NCBI GenBank assembly: GCA_030278955.1
Contig: JAOANR010000014.1
Coordinates: forward strand, 22,384,068 to 22,448,067
DNA: 64,000 nt
Source of the DNA: Hygrophila difformis
Lineage: Eukaryota; Streptophyta; Magnoliopsida; Lamiales; Acanthaceae
Direction: 5' to 3'
The notes below the pieces were generated by a model. The model ran no database searches, was not told the DNA's origin, and saw only the letters and a program-made list of their open reading frames with translations. The position numbers and the translations under genes are program-made. Shown piece after piece: positions 46,601-56,419 of this stretch (the first letter of the stretch is position 1; each line of letters opens with the position of its first letter).

Positions 46601-47725
46601 CCAGATATCCAAAGCGAATTTCCCCCTGATGAGATCATGACAAAGAGAGCCAAAACGAGTGAATATGCGAGGTATGCAACCTTGGCCAACAGCATGACAA
46701 GCGTGACCGCCCCAGGACATACATTCAATGCAAAATGGCTGCGAATACAGTTCATGCCAACTTATGAGTTCTACATGTCCAAGATCCGGCCCAATTTGCA
46801 TCCGCACACCACATCCGGGAATGTACTAATGGGATTTGCAAGAATGTGGAGCGGAGCAAAATTGAATGTGGGGAGGCATGTATTCGAGGTGATGATAACC
46901 CGGATAAAGGATAGACAGGTGCTATGCTATCCAAATCTGATTAGGAGAATCTGCATAGCTCAGGAAGTTGATTTGAGCGCTTTTGAGGGTGACACAGTGG
47001 TGAAAGTAAACCCACCTATCAGTGTGCCGAGACTTCCCCTGTGTGAGAGTATTAAATATTCCCTTCCCCAACTGTTCATCAGAGGAGATTCAGACGCTCA
47101 ATCCTCTTTCATATCAAGTGGGCAGACATCAAGAAAACGAAAAAGGCAGCCCAAGACAAAGAAGGGAACACAGAAAACCTGTGCTGATGCAGGACCTTCA
47201 AATGTCCAAGAAGAGCCCCCTGCGGACCAAGAACGGACAGAGATTCCAATTCCACCTCCTACTCAACCTCAACCTCAGATGCCTCCTCAAAGCCAGAACA
47301 TATCTCAGTTCCCTGCTGATTCCCAAACAATTGAGATGGTGAGCAGGATGAGTCAATCTATGCTCGAGGGAATGAAGTCCATGACTGACATAGTCATGGC
47401 AAGCCAAGAGGAACAGCGGAAAAGGGCCGAAGAGGAGCGTGAAGAGCGAAGGAGGGAGAGAGAAGAAGAACGCCAAGAGCGTAGGAGAGAAAAGGAAGAG
47501 AAGCGAAAGGAAAAGCAGGAGAAGGAAAAGAAAGAGGCGGAATTCAGGCAAATGATGATGGAAAGAGAAGAGCGCATGCACAGAGAAAGGGTGGAGAGTG
47601 AAGAGAGGCAGCGCAGAATGATGGAAACACTAATGCAAGCACTCATCAGTCAACTTCCCAAGCCACCCCCACCTCCATCAGATGCAGCAGGACCATCGAG
47701 TCAGCCAGGGGAGAAAACAGATTAA
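43652..47725 (+). CDS. Giant env-position ORF with putative plant transposon protein domain, 1357 codons, N-terminally truncated
   Basis: Open from the deletion junction to TAA at 47725; the first start-like codon is GTG at 43652, so the native start is probably lost. N-terminal third: charged and helical (IRELREKALYEVQHHN, ELERDMINTMMEQYR). Then a Pro/Thr/Gln-rich linker, two AELARKMQNDE / ETARKMQADLE motifs (about 476 and 533) in Glu-rich helices, and a globular part at about 905-1130 with ATFYRNQEWGNFML, TTWIRGQVINIAPDWLNQFF and NVLMGFARMWSGAKLNVG, resembling the putative plant transposon protein domain. A basic NLS-like SRKRKRQPKTKKG is near 1159 and a very charged coiled coil (about 1245-1330) lies near the C-terminus. 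No transmembrane span or zinc knuckle is visible. It lies where Athila elements carry their third ORF. The function is unknown. Confidence 0.75.
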   Translation: MGIDISNYDILIPDQPIDPQVRLQFVERPLPVSLILSKGAISMHEAFPCIWNPRLFDNMGREEQRWVARQAKLRHREMSYNLRHKLRRIEEFNTERNSTMINKFREAINAARKEWHEMALLWGQGKGFITQERLDEGLILPDEDNFETIFINKRFGQTRPVERGTQVDPGFPEHIRELREKALYEVQHHNWSVLTKKKVQLRLMTEAEAKEYLTFDKAQMMTYVTEELERDMINTMMEQYRTSYLELLMEMDREALRYGKEGNKTKVMHYDHKVRRLFCTRIKEAWELKLVRVTSQTFVHDYLRFAHKLFGTQEAQEDPEDPDAEIDAYFSTPPEANPQPTQPAVQASALPPRGQTDMQELATSEPVVQQEATRTPTQPAQSEMPAPATTKAPIPPEQTSSTIVASEGQPAPQPGTRRRLIKSADKDKPARAPEKKVEIKEPEPTVRKVAAPTDPKDRGKKLMPPPPPKKRHQVAFDAELARKMQNDEFALAGLLDQVTGGSGVEKVTEEERLAMEKKAAEEEQIRKNIQQTKDEETARKMQADLESRKSGEAERGDEEDFELKITGEVQGCGLKIKEEQPPAWTGPTAHDAETIRGDIRKRLNEQIEARIDRGEGPEQIRHHTEASRIIDPLVGSARIEAVITKEGSSHQAEQPQGSHESIDPAALAKTLEEQPNDHLMASALKEKVQGIVNEAAGGENVEPEDGADPISLSDLVKERVVELQEVEKKRKAREEEDATEHEEARQEEQEFMNQMAPILQRPVGRAARIREEEEVSTDVDNRNLHVTTSSLPVNCELNTMKNVIKQVEEEFGDETAHGEGEPSQRGDEAKPRDDQPQEGDDQTDWHTSDDESVGSIRPVEFWSENTVRQRMGVSKEYEKKKLSEEQVQIKFNGNKENAEKYKKLQKMIVPDKGFRPDALSHPIVATFYRNQEWGNFMLHHDEDGFVELTKEFFFNIDKDARTTWIRGQVINIAPDWLNQFFGTPDIQSEFPPDEIMTKRAKTSEYARYATLANSMTSVTAPGHTFNAKWLRIQFMPTYEFYMSKIRPNLHPHTTSGNVLMGFARMWSGAKLNVGRHVFEVMITRIKDRQVLCYPNLIRRICIAQEVDLSAFEGDTVVKVNPPISVPRLPLCESIKYSLPQLFIRGDSDAQSSFISSGQTSRKRKRQPKTKKGTQKTCADAGPSNVQEEPPADQERTEIPIPPPTQPQPQMPPQSQNISQFPADSQTIEMVSRMSQSMLEGMKSMTDIVMASQEEQRKRAEEEREERRREREEERQERRREKEEKRKEKQEKEKKEAEFRQMMMEREERMHRERVESEERQRRMMETLMQALISQLPKPPPPPSDAAGPSSQPGEKTD

Positions 47726-49326
47726 GTATGTAATTGTCATTTCAATCGAGCATAATTGTAAATATCATATAAGAGAATTTCATTTCCTTTGTGCAAAATC
47801 GTTCTGATTGCAATGGAATCTCTTGTAATTGATATCATTCATTGTTTTAATTTTGGAATTTTGCAGTCCAAACAATTTTATTCTTGAAAAGATGTCTGCA
47901 CAGTCCAAGATGAATAAGTGACTGTCAGGCCAAAAATATGCTGTGGACATACTCTGTATGTCAGCAGTGCCTCTTTACTGCTTTAAATTAAATAACCAGC
48001 AGAAATATGCATAAACCTGCTCTAAATTCACATGTTGAATTTAGGCTTGTGATTAAATTCTCAAACTTTTAAATTGGGATAATATAATTAAAGACATGCA
48101 TGACATGAATTCCTGAGGTTTTGAGCTATAAAAATTTAATGATGCGATCAGCTTATTGGGTAATAAATCTGCATGTTAGAGATTTCGATTGAATAAATTG
48201 TTAAAATTAAGCTTTGATTGAATTTGAGAACATTGTATGACATGAATCAACCCAACCTTGTGAGATCTGAGCCATGAGTCACTTTTACTCATTTATTTTC
48301 TTCGATGTGTGAATCATTTTGATTAAAGGAAAACAGGACTTGCAATTGGGACCGATTCAAGACCATGCCACATTCCCGAAATCGAGCATATGATCGAGGC
48401 ACCTAGAAAACCCAAATTTTTGGCCTTCTTTTGAAATCCAAACCCAAAAATATTTTCCCTTTAGGATTAACCCCTTTGAGCCTTAAGCCTAATTTTTCTT
48501 TGAAGCCCTTTATATTATTCCTAGCCTTATAAAAAGACCAAGAAATTCAAACCCAAGTGTGCAAGGATGAATTCTATCAAAGGCATTAAAACTATGATCA
48601 TCAAATTCATCAAATCGGTATTCAATAAACCGATTTAAAAAAAAAAAAAAAGGGATGTTGAGTTTCATTCAACAACAATGAATTGCAAATGACAAGCAAT
48701 TAGACAATAGTCTAATGTCATGCAATAGAAAAGAAAAACATTGATGCTCATAAATTTTAAATAAAAATGCCAAGTTATGATAGATTAATTCTTGCCACTT
48801 CGTAGCCCAATAATTTCCCTTTCCTACCTAATGTTACAACCGTACGCCCCGTTATAACCCTTAAATAAGACCTCGTGATCTCGATTTGAGGAAATGAGCC
48901 GGTGGCGAGTTGGTCTGATTGCAAGCATATGGGACAATTTAATTAAATTTGATTTTGAATGTTCATGATAAACCCGATTGAGAGTGAGTGATCTTTCCGA
49001 TTCTCTTATAAGTAAGGCTTTGTTTCATTAAAATGTTCATGTCATCCTCTAATTCTCATCCGTAATCTTTGCATCTTTCAAACATGATATTCATGAAGAA
49101 TTGATAATAATGTTTGATTTGTAGGCCCGATACAGTGAGCAAGTATCATTTCATTAAACACTGCAATCAAGGGAATTTAATACTTGTAGTTTTTTATTGT
49201 CTTATCCCAATCCAAAAAGGATGTGATTTATGAAGCCACGTAAATGAATTGAATATGTAGAGTCCGTGTTCTTACGAACATTGACTCTGACTGCTCGGGG
49301 ACGATCAGTATTAAATGTGAGGATGT
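47726..49326. other. 3' non-coding region of the element
   Basis: No genes. From about 48045 it is homologous to 22340-23674 of the LARD-like element, including GCTCGGGGACGATCAG and the polypurine-like AAATGTGAGGATGT (49313-49326) before the LTR. A poly(A) run interrupts it near 48640. Confidence 0.75.
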
Positions 49327-49630
49327 TGATAATGGCCAGAAATGACCATTATTTTCAATCCATTTCCGTGTCTTAAACGGGCATTTGATCACATTCCGGT
49401 CTTACATTAAGTAAGAAAGCAGTCGAATTGGACTGATTTATGCATAATTGTAAAAATAATAAGCTGGTGTGAAAAAGGCATAAATATGTAATTTTATTAC
49501 ATAATTATGTTAGAAAAATCCAAAAACATGAGAAAAAGAAAAGGAAACAAAAAGATGGGAAAAAGAGAGAAAAAGCCCACAAAAAGAACAGTTTCGGCCC
49601 ACCTGGCCCAATCCAGCAGGCCCAGGGACA

Positions 49631-49880
49631 CCTTTGTCGCGGAAGCTCCTTTGTCGCGATGCATGGTTCCGCGACAAAGGAACGCTCCGCGACCAAGCAA
49701 GCCCACAGGAAGGGGAAGACCAGCCAGAGCCCTCTGTCGCGATACCTTTGTCGCGATGCCCTGTTCCGCGACAAAGGTCCATTCCGCGACAAAGATGCAT
49801 CTTTAGAGACACAAGACCCAGTCGAGAAGCTTTGCCACATGCAGTGTGTTCCGCGACCAAACTTGGTGCTCCGAGACAAA
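49631..49880. repeat. LTR palindrome array 1
   Basis: Copy of 42566-42816, with one arm more perfect (TTCCGCGACAAAG where the other has TTCCGTGACAAAG). Confidence 0.88.
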
Positions 49881-49951
49881 GCTGTGATGTGTGTGATGTC
49901 TTGAGACACAATGGGCTCAAATCAAGGCCCATGAGCTTAGGGTTTCCCCTC

Positions 49952-49959
49952 TATAAATA
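49952..49959 (+). promoter_or_regulatory. LTR TATA box
   Basis: TATAAATA between palindrome arrays 1 and 2. If active in the 3' LTR it would read outward into Athila gag/pol at 53881. Confidence 0.6.
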
Positions 49960-50579
49960 TGAGGTGTTTCCTTTGAGCTAGAAGTTGGAAGAATTGTAGA
50001 GAAAAATACTCATTCTTGAAGACAAGTGGGAAGTTCAGTAGTTTAGCTTAGTTTAGGGTAGTTTAGTTAGATTTTTCTTGTATTATTTAATTCATGCACT
50101 AGTTAGAAGTAGTTTACTGCACTTTGGTTAGATAGCCAGTTTTACTCCTTATTTCTTGTTCTAAACTTTTGTTTAAGGGTTTGTGGTACCCAAATCATGG
50201 GTATGAACAACACCGTTTAATAAATATGGGAAAACATTCTCTATTTGTGTCCCAAAATCATGAAATGGGTCTCACACCCCATGGATCGTACTGCGTTCGT
50301 TTTCCTTGGGTCATTTGATCCTTGTTTTGCATTTTAATGTCACTGCTTGGTGACTTTTTCTTGGGATAATGTTGCATGCTTATGGATGATCAAGCTTAGA
50401 TTAGGGTTTCTTAAGTTTTAAGTTTGTTTTATTTCCTTATTGTTCAAGCATGTTCTAGCTAGATTCAAATTATGTTTTGTCATTTTTAGCTTAGTTTGGC
50501 TTTTGAATCTGAAATGGGTGAGATCACACATAATGCATGCCACTGTTCCACTTTACTTTTCTGACATGTGTACTGGACA

Positions 50580-51052
50580 CACCTTTGTCGCGGAACAACT
50601 CTTGTCGCGGAACCACGTTCCGCGACAAAATGATGCTTTGGCGACAAAGGTGCCAAAGAACATTTGTTAATCACTATTTTAAATCCCTTGGTCGCGAAAC
50701 AACCCTTGGCGCGGAACCACGTTCCGCGCCAAAATCCTGATTAGCGACCAAGGACCCAAATACTTGTGATTTTATTCTGGAAGGGCTTTGTCGCGGGGTT
50801 ACCTTGTCGCGGAACCACGTTCCGCGCCAAAACTTCTTGTTCCGCGACAAGAATTATGCCTTGTCCAATTTTCAACCCCCTTGTCGCTATGCCCCCTTGT
50901 CGCGGAACCACGTTCCGCGACAAAATTTTTACTTAGCGACAAAGCAAACCCTAAGTTTTCAAAATTCCATTCCTCTTATTTCCCACCCCTTTGTCGCGGA
51001 ACCTTTGTCGCGGAACCATGCTCCGCGACACAAACTCTATTCCGCGACAAAG
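50580..51052. repeat. LTR palindrome array 2 (five units), reference copy
   Basis: Unit 1 outer arms 50580-50591 / 50641-50652 (perfect 12 bp) with inner stem 50602-50613 / 50617-50628 and loop CAC. Unit 2 outer CCTTGGTCGC / GCGACCAAGG. Unit 3 outer TTGTCGCGG / CCGCGACAA. Unit 4 outer TTGTCGCTA / TAGCGACAA. Unit 5 outer CTTTGTCGCGGAA (50989-51001) / TTCCGCGACAAAG (51040-51052). The arms differ between units but remain complementary within each unit. Confidence 0.95.
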
Positions 51053-53620
51053 TGGCACCTTTTTGCCAAATTTTTATTCTCCATCTCACTCCATTAATTA
51101 ATTGAACCTTTATATTAATATTTTGAGGTTGAAATCCAATGATTTCAACCCATGATTAATTTGATATAAAGAACTTTATTCAATTCCCCATTAAAAGATT
51201 CTTCTACAAATGATTAAACTCTAATGATCTAAGTATATAATCCGGACTGTGATTAATTAATTATGGAATGAGTGATTATTTAGACCATGAAGAGTAATTA
51301 TGGAATCATTTCCATACCTTGCATGAGAAACCAATGTCTCTCATGCAAGATGACCCAAAAATATTTTCTTTTATTTATTTTGTCTTTTCCGTGTTGTGTG
51401 AAACAGCTAGTGAGAGATATAACAGACTAATGTTGGCGGGTATTCCCACACGGATAACTAGCTCGTGGTCTGTATATCAATTATTAGATGTTATTTTGCA
51501 TGGTCCGGATAGTGGTCGGTGGAAGCCTTGGCGGTTTGTCCATTCGGAAATATAATAGCTGCTCAGCTGACTCCTATCCGGATACAGTTTTCTTTTCTTT
51601 ATTTTAATCTCAAACCCGAATCTGGAGCTGTAGTAATATTAGACGATATTTGCCAGTGTCATCTAACAATTATTGCAGTAATAGAACATGTGGGTTTTTA
51701 TCCAAATTCACAGATAGTGGAGTCTAAGATGACGGCGGCAACTGTCATTTGAGGCATTCCACTGTCTAAAAATCATTCCACCTTAATGATTAGGGAATTG
51801 GACCACAGATAACTGCAATCCAATTAACCCTAATTATTTCGCCACCGTTTTAGCCTCAATAAATTCTTCCCATCTCCGGCTATTTCATCTCTGTGTTTCA
51901 CATTCTGTCTAAACCCACCTTATATTTTGGGTTATTTTATTTTACACTTCTCTATAAATTTATGCATGATATTATTATGTAGATATCGTGGTCATATTAT
52001 TTTGGGATCCTTCCCTTGGACATAGAAGTCTTGATTTTATAATCAGATGATTCATAATAAATTTCCAACAAAAATTCATTTATAAAATCCGGATCTGAGT
52101 AAGGGATAAATTCGACAGTTATGACTAATTCATATCCGACTGGGGGTTGATTTTGGGAAATTAGAAGCAGAGTCAGCGATTAGGTCTCACCTAGACTGAA
52201 AGGATCTGTGTTTTAATTGAGAGTCTAGTACCTGATAGGGAATGATTTTCAGATTTATTATTTTCCAAAATTGCTGTTTGTTGGAAATCTTGTATTAAAT
52301 ATTGCACTTGGTCAGATTCCACTTGGATTCCGATAAGGTGTGACAGATAATACTAGAGGAACAACATTCGGGCCTTGGTTATTTTCTAAGGTAGGGTTGA
52401 GTATTCTTTCAACTGCTATCTTCTTCTGCCAAAGCCCATTTTTGAGTCCTGAGTGAGTGCATCCGGAACGAACTAATTTATTAGTTCGTTTCATTAGTTT
52501 GTATCTCACAACCACCCGACGAGAAGTGAACACTGCGAGCGGTTCACCGAGAATAGGGAATTCTTGATCCACATCCGGTCATTCTGACTGGGGGCTTTCT
52601 TTTACTACCAGGGTCAGACTTTCAAAAACCTCCGAGTGATAGGATTTTAAATGCTTTCTTTACCGCTTTCTTTTAAATGCTTTCGTTAGAGGTCACTCGG
52701 TTGTATTGAGAGTTGTGTAACTGCTACTAGGACTGAGAGTTAAGGGATAATTCAGGCTTGATTAGAATCTTTGGGTGTGACATGGGGGAATGATAACGGT
52801 ACTTGACACTTCAATAAATGATTTGTCAGGTGTTGCTTGTCCACCACAGATAAATAACATGCCTCTACACGGCCGTGTGAGGGCAGTTGTGAGTCTGTGG
52901 TATCTTAGATTTTGCTGTCTTAAGAGCATGTAAACTCATACTGCAAGTACCTGTCTGTTAAAGGGAAAGCATTACTGAGAGCATGAGAATTAGCTATCTG
53001 ATAGAATTATCCCCACACAAAGATCTGCGTATAAAAATGGAAGTTTATTACTGCTTTATCTCAATCTTGTCCAATTTTCATTCTTTTCTTCCTGTCCCTT
53101 CTGTCTACATTGTGATTCACCTTAACGGTTGGCACAATGTGATTTTCCCTTGCTTTCATCGATAATGTTTATCGCATTCTTAGAATAAATTTTCCCCGCA
53201 TCCTAGAATAGATTTATTCGCTTTGTAGAGTAATTTAAATGCTTTTGTAACCTGGTTTAAATTCATGTCAGTAGTTGTTAATCACCTTTTAAACCTATTG
53301 AGCAATACGAATGGAAAATCTAGTAAAACGACATGGGCCCTGCTTCTATCGCACATCCTCCAGTGAACGATCCGGTCTTACTATAAATTACTGCAATTTT
53401 TGACACCGTGCGCTTTCGGGCCACAATTTCTTAAACACGAGCAATAAAAGCATGACTACTTATAAATATATCCCTAATCACAACCCCGCCATCATAAATT
53501 GGTTTCGTTAAATAAAATCTAAACCAGGATTATGATTTTTCGGAAAATACTCATGTCGTGGAAATCTGTCAAAAGTTTCATGGCAGGAAATCTTATGGCA
53601 AGAATTGATGAGAAGTATCA

Positions 53621-53640
53621 TGGCATATTTGCCGGGGATC
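53621..53640 (+). other. Relic tRNA-Asp primer site inside the LTR
   Basis: TGGCATATTTGCCGGGGATC, about 240 bp before the LTR end and preceded by border-like GTCAAAAGTTTCATGGC at about 53568. It is the counterpart of 1840-1859. Confidence 0.65.
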
Positions 53641-53880
53641 CTCAGTGTGACAGGCTGAAGATCAACCTATCCCGGCTGTGCCATGAGATTTGTCAACATT
53701 TCATGACAGAGAGGACCACAGCGCCATTTGAAACCAAGCACCACACTTGAGTAATAAAAAGAGTAACAATCTTGATATATCCCTAAACCCATTCCATAAA
53801 TCATAACGGTTTTCATTTAATAAATCTAACCTGGTATATTTTGGAAAAAGCTCGTGTGGACGAAATTGTCAAAAGTTTCA

Positions 53881-54668
53881 GAGACCCTCATGACTGACTT
53901 CATCACCAGTCAAAAGGAAATCAACACTCAGTTGCAGTCCTCTATCCGGAATGTGGAGACGCAGGTTACACAAATGGCCAAGGAAATGCAGAAAAGAGAC
54001 CAAGGAACTCTACCCAGCACAGCTGAGAAAAATCCTCAGTGTAAGGCCATCACACTAAAATCTGGAAAAATTTTGGAAGGACCCAAGGGCAAGGAGAAAC
54101 TGATACAAGAAAATGAACTGGAAAGTGATATTGAGGAGAATGAAAAGGAAGCCGAGAAAGAGACAGCCAATCTGCAGACTGACGCTGCACCTGAAGCGGC
54201 TGAAACAGATAAGGGTACAGGTGGAGGTACAACTTCCTTCCCTTTACCACAAAAACAAGTAGATAATAACAAGTACATGCCTAGGATTCCTTATCCTGCA
54301 CGTCTTAAAAATAAGGAACATGATCTTAAATTCAAGAAATTTCTGGAACGATTAAAGTCTGTAGAGATAACCATTCCTCTCACAGAAATGATTTCCGAAA
54401 TGGCCATCTATGCTAAGTTCTTGAAAGAATTGATTTCAGGAAAAAGGCGGGTCGAGCAAGAGGAGGTGATTATTCTCAACAGCACATGCAGTGCCATAGT
54501 TCAGAGGAGATTGCCCGAAAAAAAAGAGGACATCGGATGCTGCACACTTCCAGTACAATTCGGAAAGGCCAAAGTGAGTATGGGGCTTTGTGATTTAGGA
54601 TCGAGCATCAATGTGATGCCACTAGCTATGGGAATCCGCCTTAAGCTTGAGAGATTCAACCAATCAAG
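53881..54668 (+). pseudogene. Athila-type gag C-terminus and start of protease
   Basis: Resumes the gag frame after the target duplication (MTDFITSQKEINTQLQSS, helical VETQVTQMAKEMQKRD). A Glu-rich linker, the conserved YMPRIPYPARLK motif and the protease region follow, with LCDLGSSINVMPLAMG, the Athila-type form of the aspartic protease loop (DLGSS in place of DTGA/DSGA). A 1-bp deletion near 54668 shifts the frame. Confidence 0.88.
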
Positions 54669-55139
54669 ATGAGACTGCAGCTCGCAGACAGATCAATCAC
54701 TCAGCCCGTAGGAATCCTCAAGGATGTTGTGGTCAAAACCGGCCAGGTTCTCTTCCCGGTTGACTTCATTATCCTTGACATTGAAGAAGATTCTGAAATG
54801 CCACTTATCCTTGGACGCCCATTCCTGGCCACTGGTGGTGCACTAATTGACGCTAAATCTGGAAAGGTCACATTGAGGGTCGATGGCGAGGAAATCACCT
54901 TTGATATGGAACAGCTGCAGAAGTTTCCGAATGAGGGAGCTTGCTCCATGTTTTCTGTAATAGATAGTGGAGAGAAAACTGATCTTCTCCCATCTAGTTC
55001 TCGCAAATTACTCCCTTCCGTTGAATGCCCACCAGAGCTTGAACTTAAAACATTACCCGATCATCTCAAGTACGCGTTTCTCGCAGAACATAAAAAATTA
55101 CCTGTGATTGTTTCGGCTAAGCTCTCCCAAGAGCAATAA
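54669..55139 (+). pseudogene. Athila-type pol: protease end and linker
   Basis: Continues after the frameshift: MRLQLADRSITQPVGILKDV, then MPLILGRPFLATGGALIDAK, the second half of the retropepsin-like domain, then a linker toward RT. It ends at TAA 55137-55139, within a segment that continues open in the same frame. Confidence 0.85.
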
Positions 55140-55640
55140 AATGCTCTGGTGGTCGTTCTTAAAAATTATGTGCGTGCAATCGGTTGGACCATTTTTGATA
55201 TCAAAGGAATAAGCCCTTCTGTTTGTATGCACAGGATTTTAATGGAGGAGAATTTCAAGGCCTCTTGCCAGCCCCAACGAAGATTGAACCCACCCATGCA
55301 AGAAGTGGTAAGAAAGGAAGTGATCAAGCTGTTAGACGCCGGTATTATATACCCGATTTCTGATAGCAAATGGTTCAGTCCTGTGCAGGTTGTTCCGAAG
55401 CGGGGTGGGATGTGCATTACGCAGAATGAACAAGGGGAGGAAATCTCCACACGCCCAGTCACCGGATGGAGAGTCTGCATAGACTACCGGAAGTTGAACG
55501 AGGCAACTCGCAAGGACCATTTCCCTTTACCTTTTATCGATCAAATGTTGGAACGATTGGCGGGAAGGGCGTTTTATTGTTTTTTTGATGGTTATTCTGG
55601 ATACAATCAAATAGTGATCGCCAGTGAGGATCACGAAAAA
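55140..55640 (+). pseudogene. Athila-type reverse transcriptase, fingers
   Basis: Same frame as before the stop: HRILMEENFKASCQPQRRLN, VVRKEVIKLLDAGIIYPISD, SPVQVVPKRGGM and WRVCIDYRKLNEATRKDHFP. A 1-bp insertion in an A run near 55636-55644 ends this frame. Confidence 0.88.
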
Positions 55641-56419
55641 AAACTACTTTTACTTGCCCTTATGGCACTTTTGCCTATAGGCGCATGCCATTTGGATTAT
55701 GCAATGCACCTGCTACTTTTCAAAGATGCATGATGTCTATATTCTCTGAATTTATCGAAAAATGCATTGAGGTCTTCATGGATGACTTCTCTGTATATGG
55801 AGATACGCTTGATGAATGCTTGACTAATCTTGCCAAGATTTTAAAGAGGTGTGAGGACACTAACTTGGTTTTAAATTGGGAAAAGTGCCATTTTATGGTC
55901 ACTGAGGGCATAGTGTTAGGTCATCGCATTTCTCGTGCAGGTATTGAAGTTGATCCAGCCAAAGTTTCCATCATTTCCAATCTCCATCTCCCTAACTCGA
56001 TCAAATCAGTTAGGAGCTTCTTAGGGCATGCCGGTTTTTATCGGAGATTCATTAAGGATTTCTATAAAATTGCCAAGCCGCTCACTAATCTGCTTTGTAA
56101 AGAAAATCCTTTCTTAATAAATGAAGCGTGTGTCCAAGCCTTTGACACGCTCAAGAAGATGTTGGTTTCTGCACCGATAGTGCAACCACCCGATTGGTCA
56201 ATACCTTTTGAGGTAATGTGTGATGCTAGTGGTCTCGCCGTGGGCGCAGTTCTTGGACAACATAAGGATGGGAGACACTGCGTAATTCATTACGCAAGTC
56301 ATGCCCTGAATGAAGCCCAAATTAACTACAACACAACGGAGAAAGAGATGTATGCTGTAATCTTCGCATTTGATAAATTCAGACAGTATCTTATAGGTAC
56401 GAAGACTATAGTATACACC
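55641..56419 (+). pseudogene. Athila-type reverse transcriptase palm and RNase H start
   Basis: In the shifted frame: RRMPFGLCNAPATFQRCM, the catalytic VFMDDFSVYG, GHRISRAGIEVDPAK, and the RNase H entry PFEVMCDASGLAVGAVLGQ with later NTTEKEMYAVIFAFDKFR. It is cut at 56419 (IVYT) by the chromovirus-like LTR, so the last RNase H strands and integrase are displaced beyond the window. Confidence 0.88.

Larger units (their letters stand above)
42262..53880 (+). mobile_element. Large-LTR element lacking gag-pol, with one giant ORF; truncated 5' LTR
   Basis: An 11.6 kb insertion in Athila gag with target duplication GAGAC (42257-42261 and 53881-53885). It has a 1.39 kb LTR head, then abruptly a 1357-codon ORF, a 1.6 kb 3' non-coding region, a polypurine-like tract and a full 4554-bp LTR. 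The primer site, gag and pol are missing. The shared 1.39 kb of LTR differs by only about seven positions by eye, so insertion was recent and the internal deletion followed. The simplest history is a full-length element that lost LTR position 1390 through to the 3' ORF. Confidence 0.85.
49327..53880 (+). repeat. Full-length 3' LTR (4.55 kb)
   Basis: TGATAATGGCC...CAAAAGTTTCA, followed by GAGAC. It holds both palindrome arrays, TATAAATA at 49952-49959 and, near its end, a relic primer site. It is the best reference copy for the GTCGCGG-type LTR. Confidence 0.92.

Noticed and set aside
43652..47725. Envelope glycoprotein
   Set aside because: No signal peptide, no transmembrane helix, no cysteine-rich ectodomain; instead basic clusters and coiled coils.
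50580..51052. CRISPR-like array (regularly spaced palindromic repeats)
   Set aside because: Units are themselves nested inverted repeats with divergent arms, inside a plant LTR; there are no constant direct repeats with unique spacers and no cas genes.
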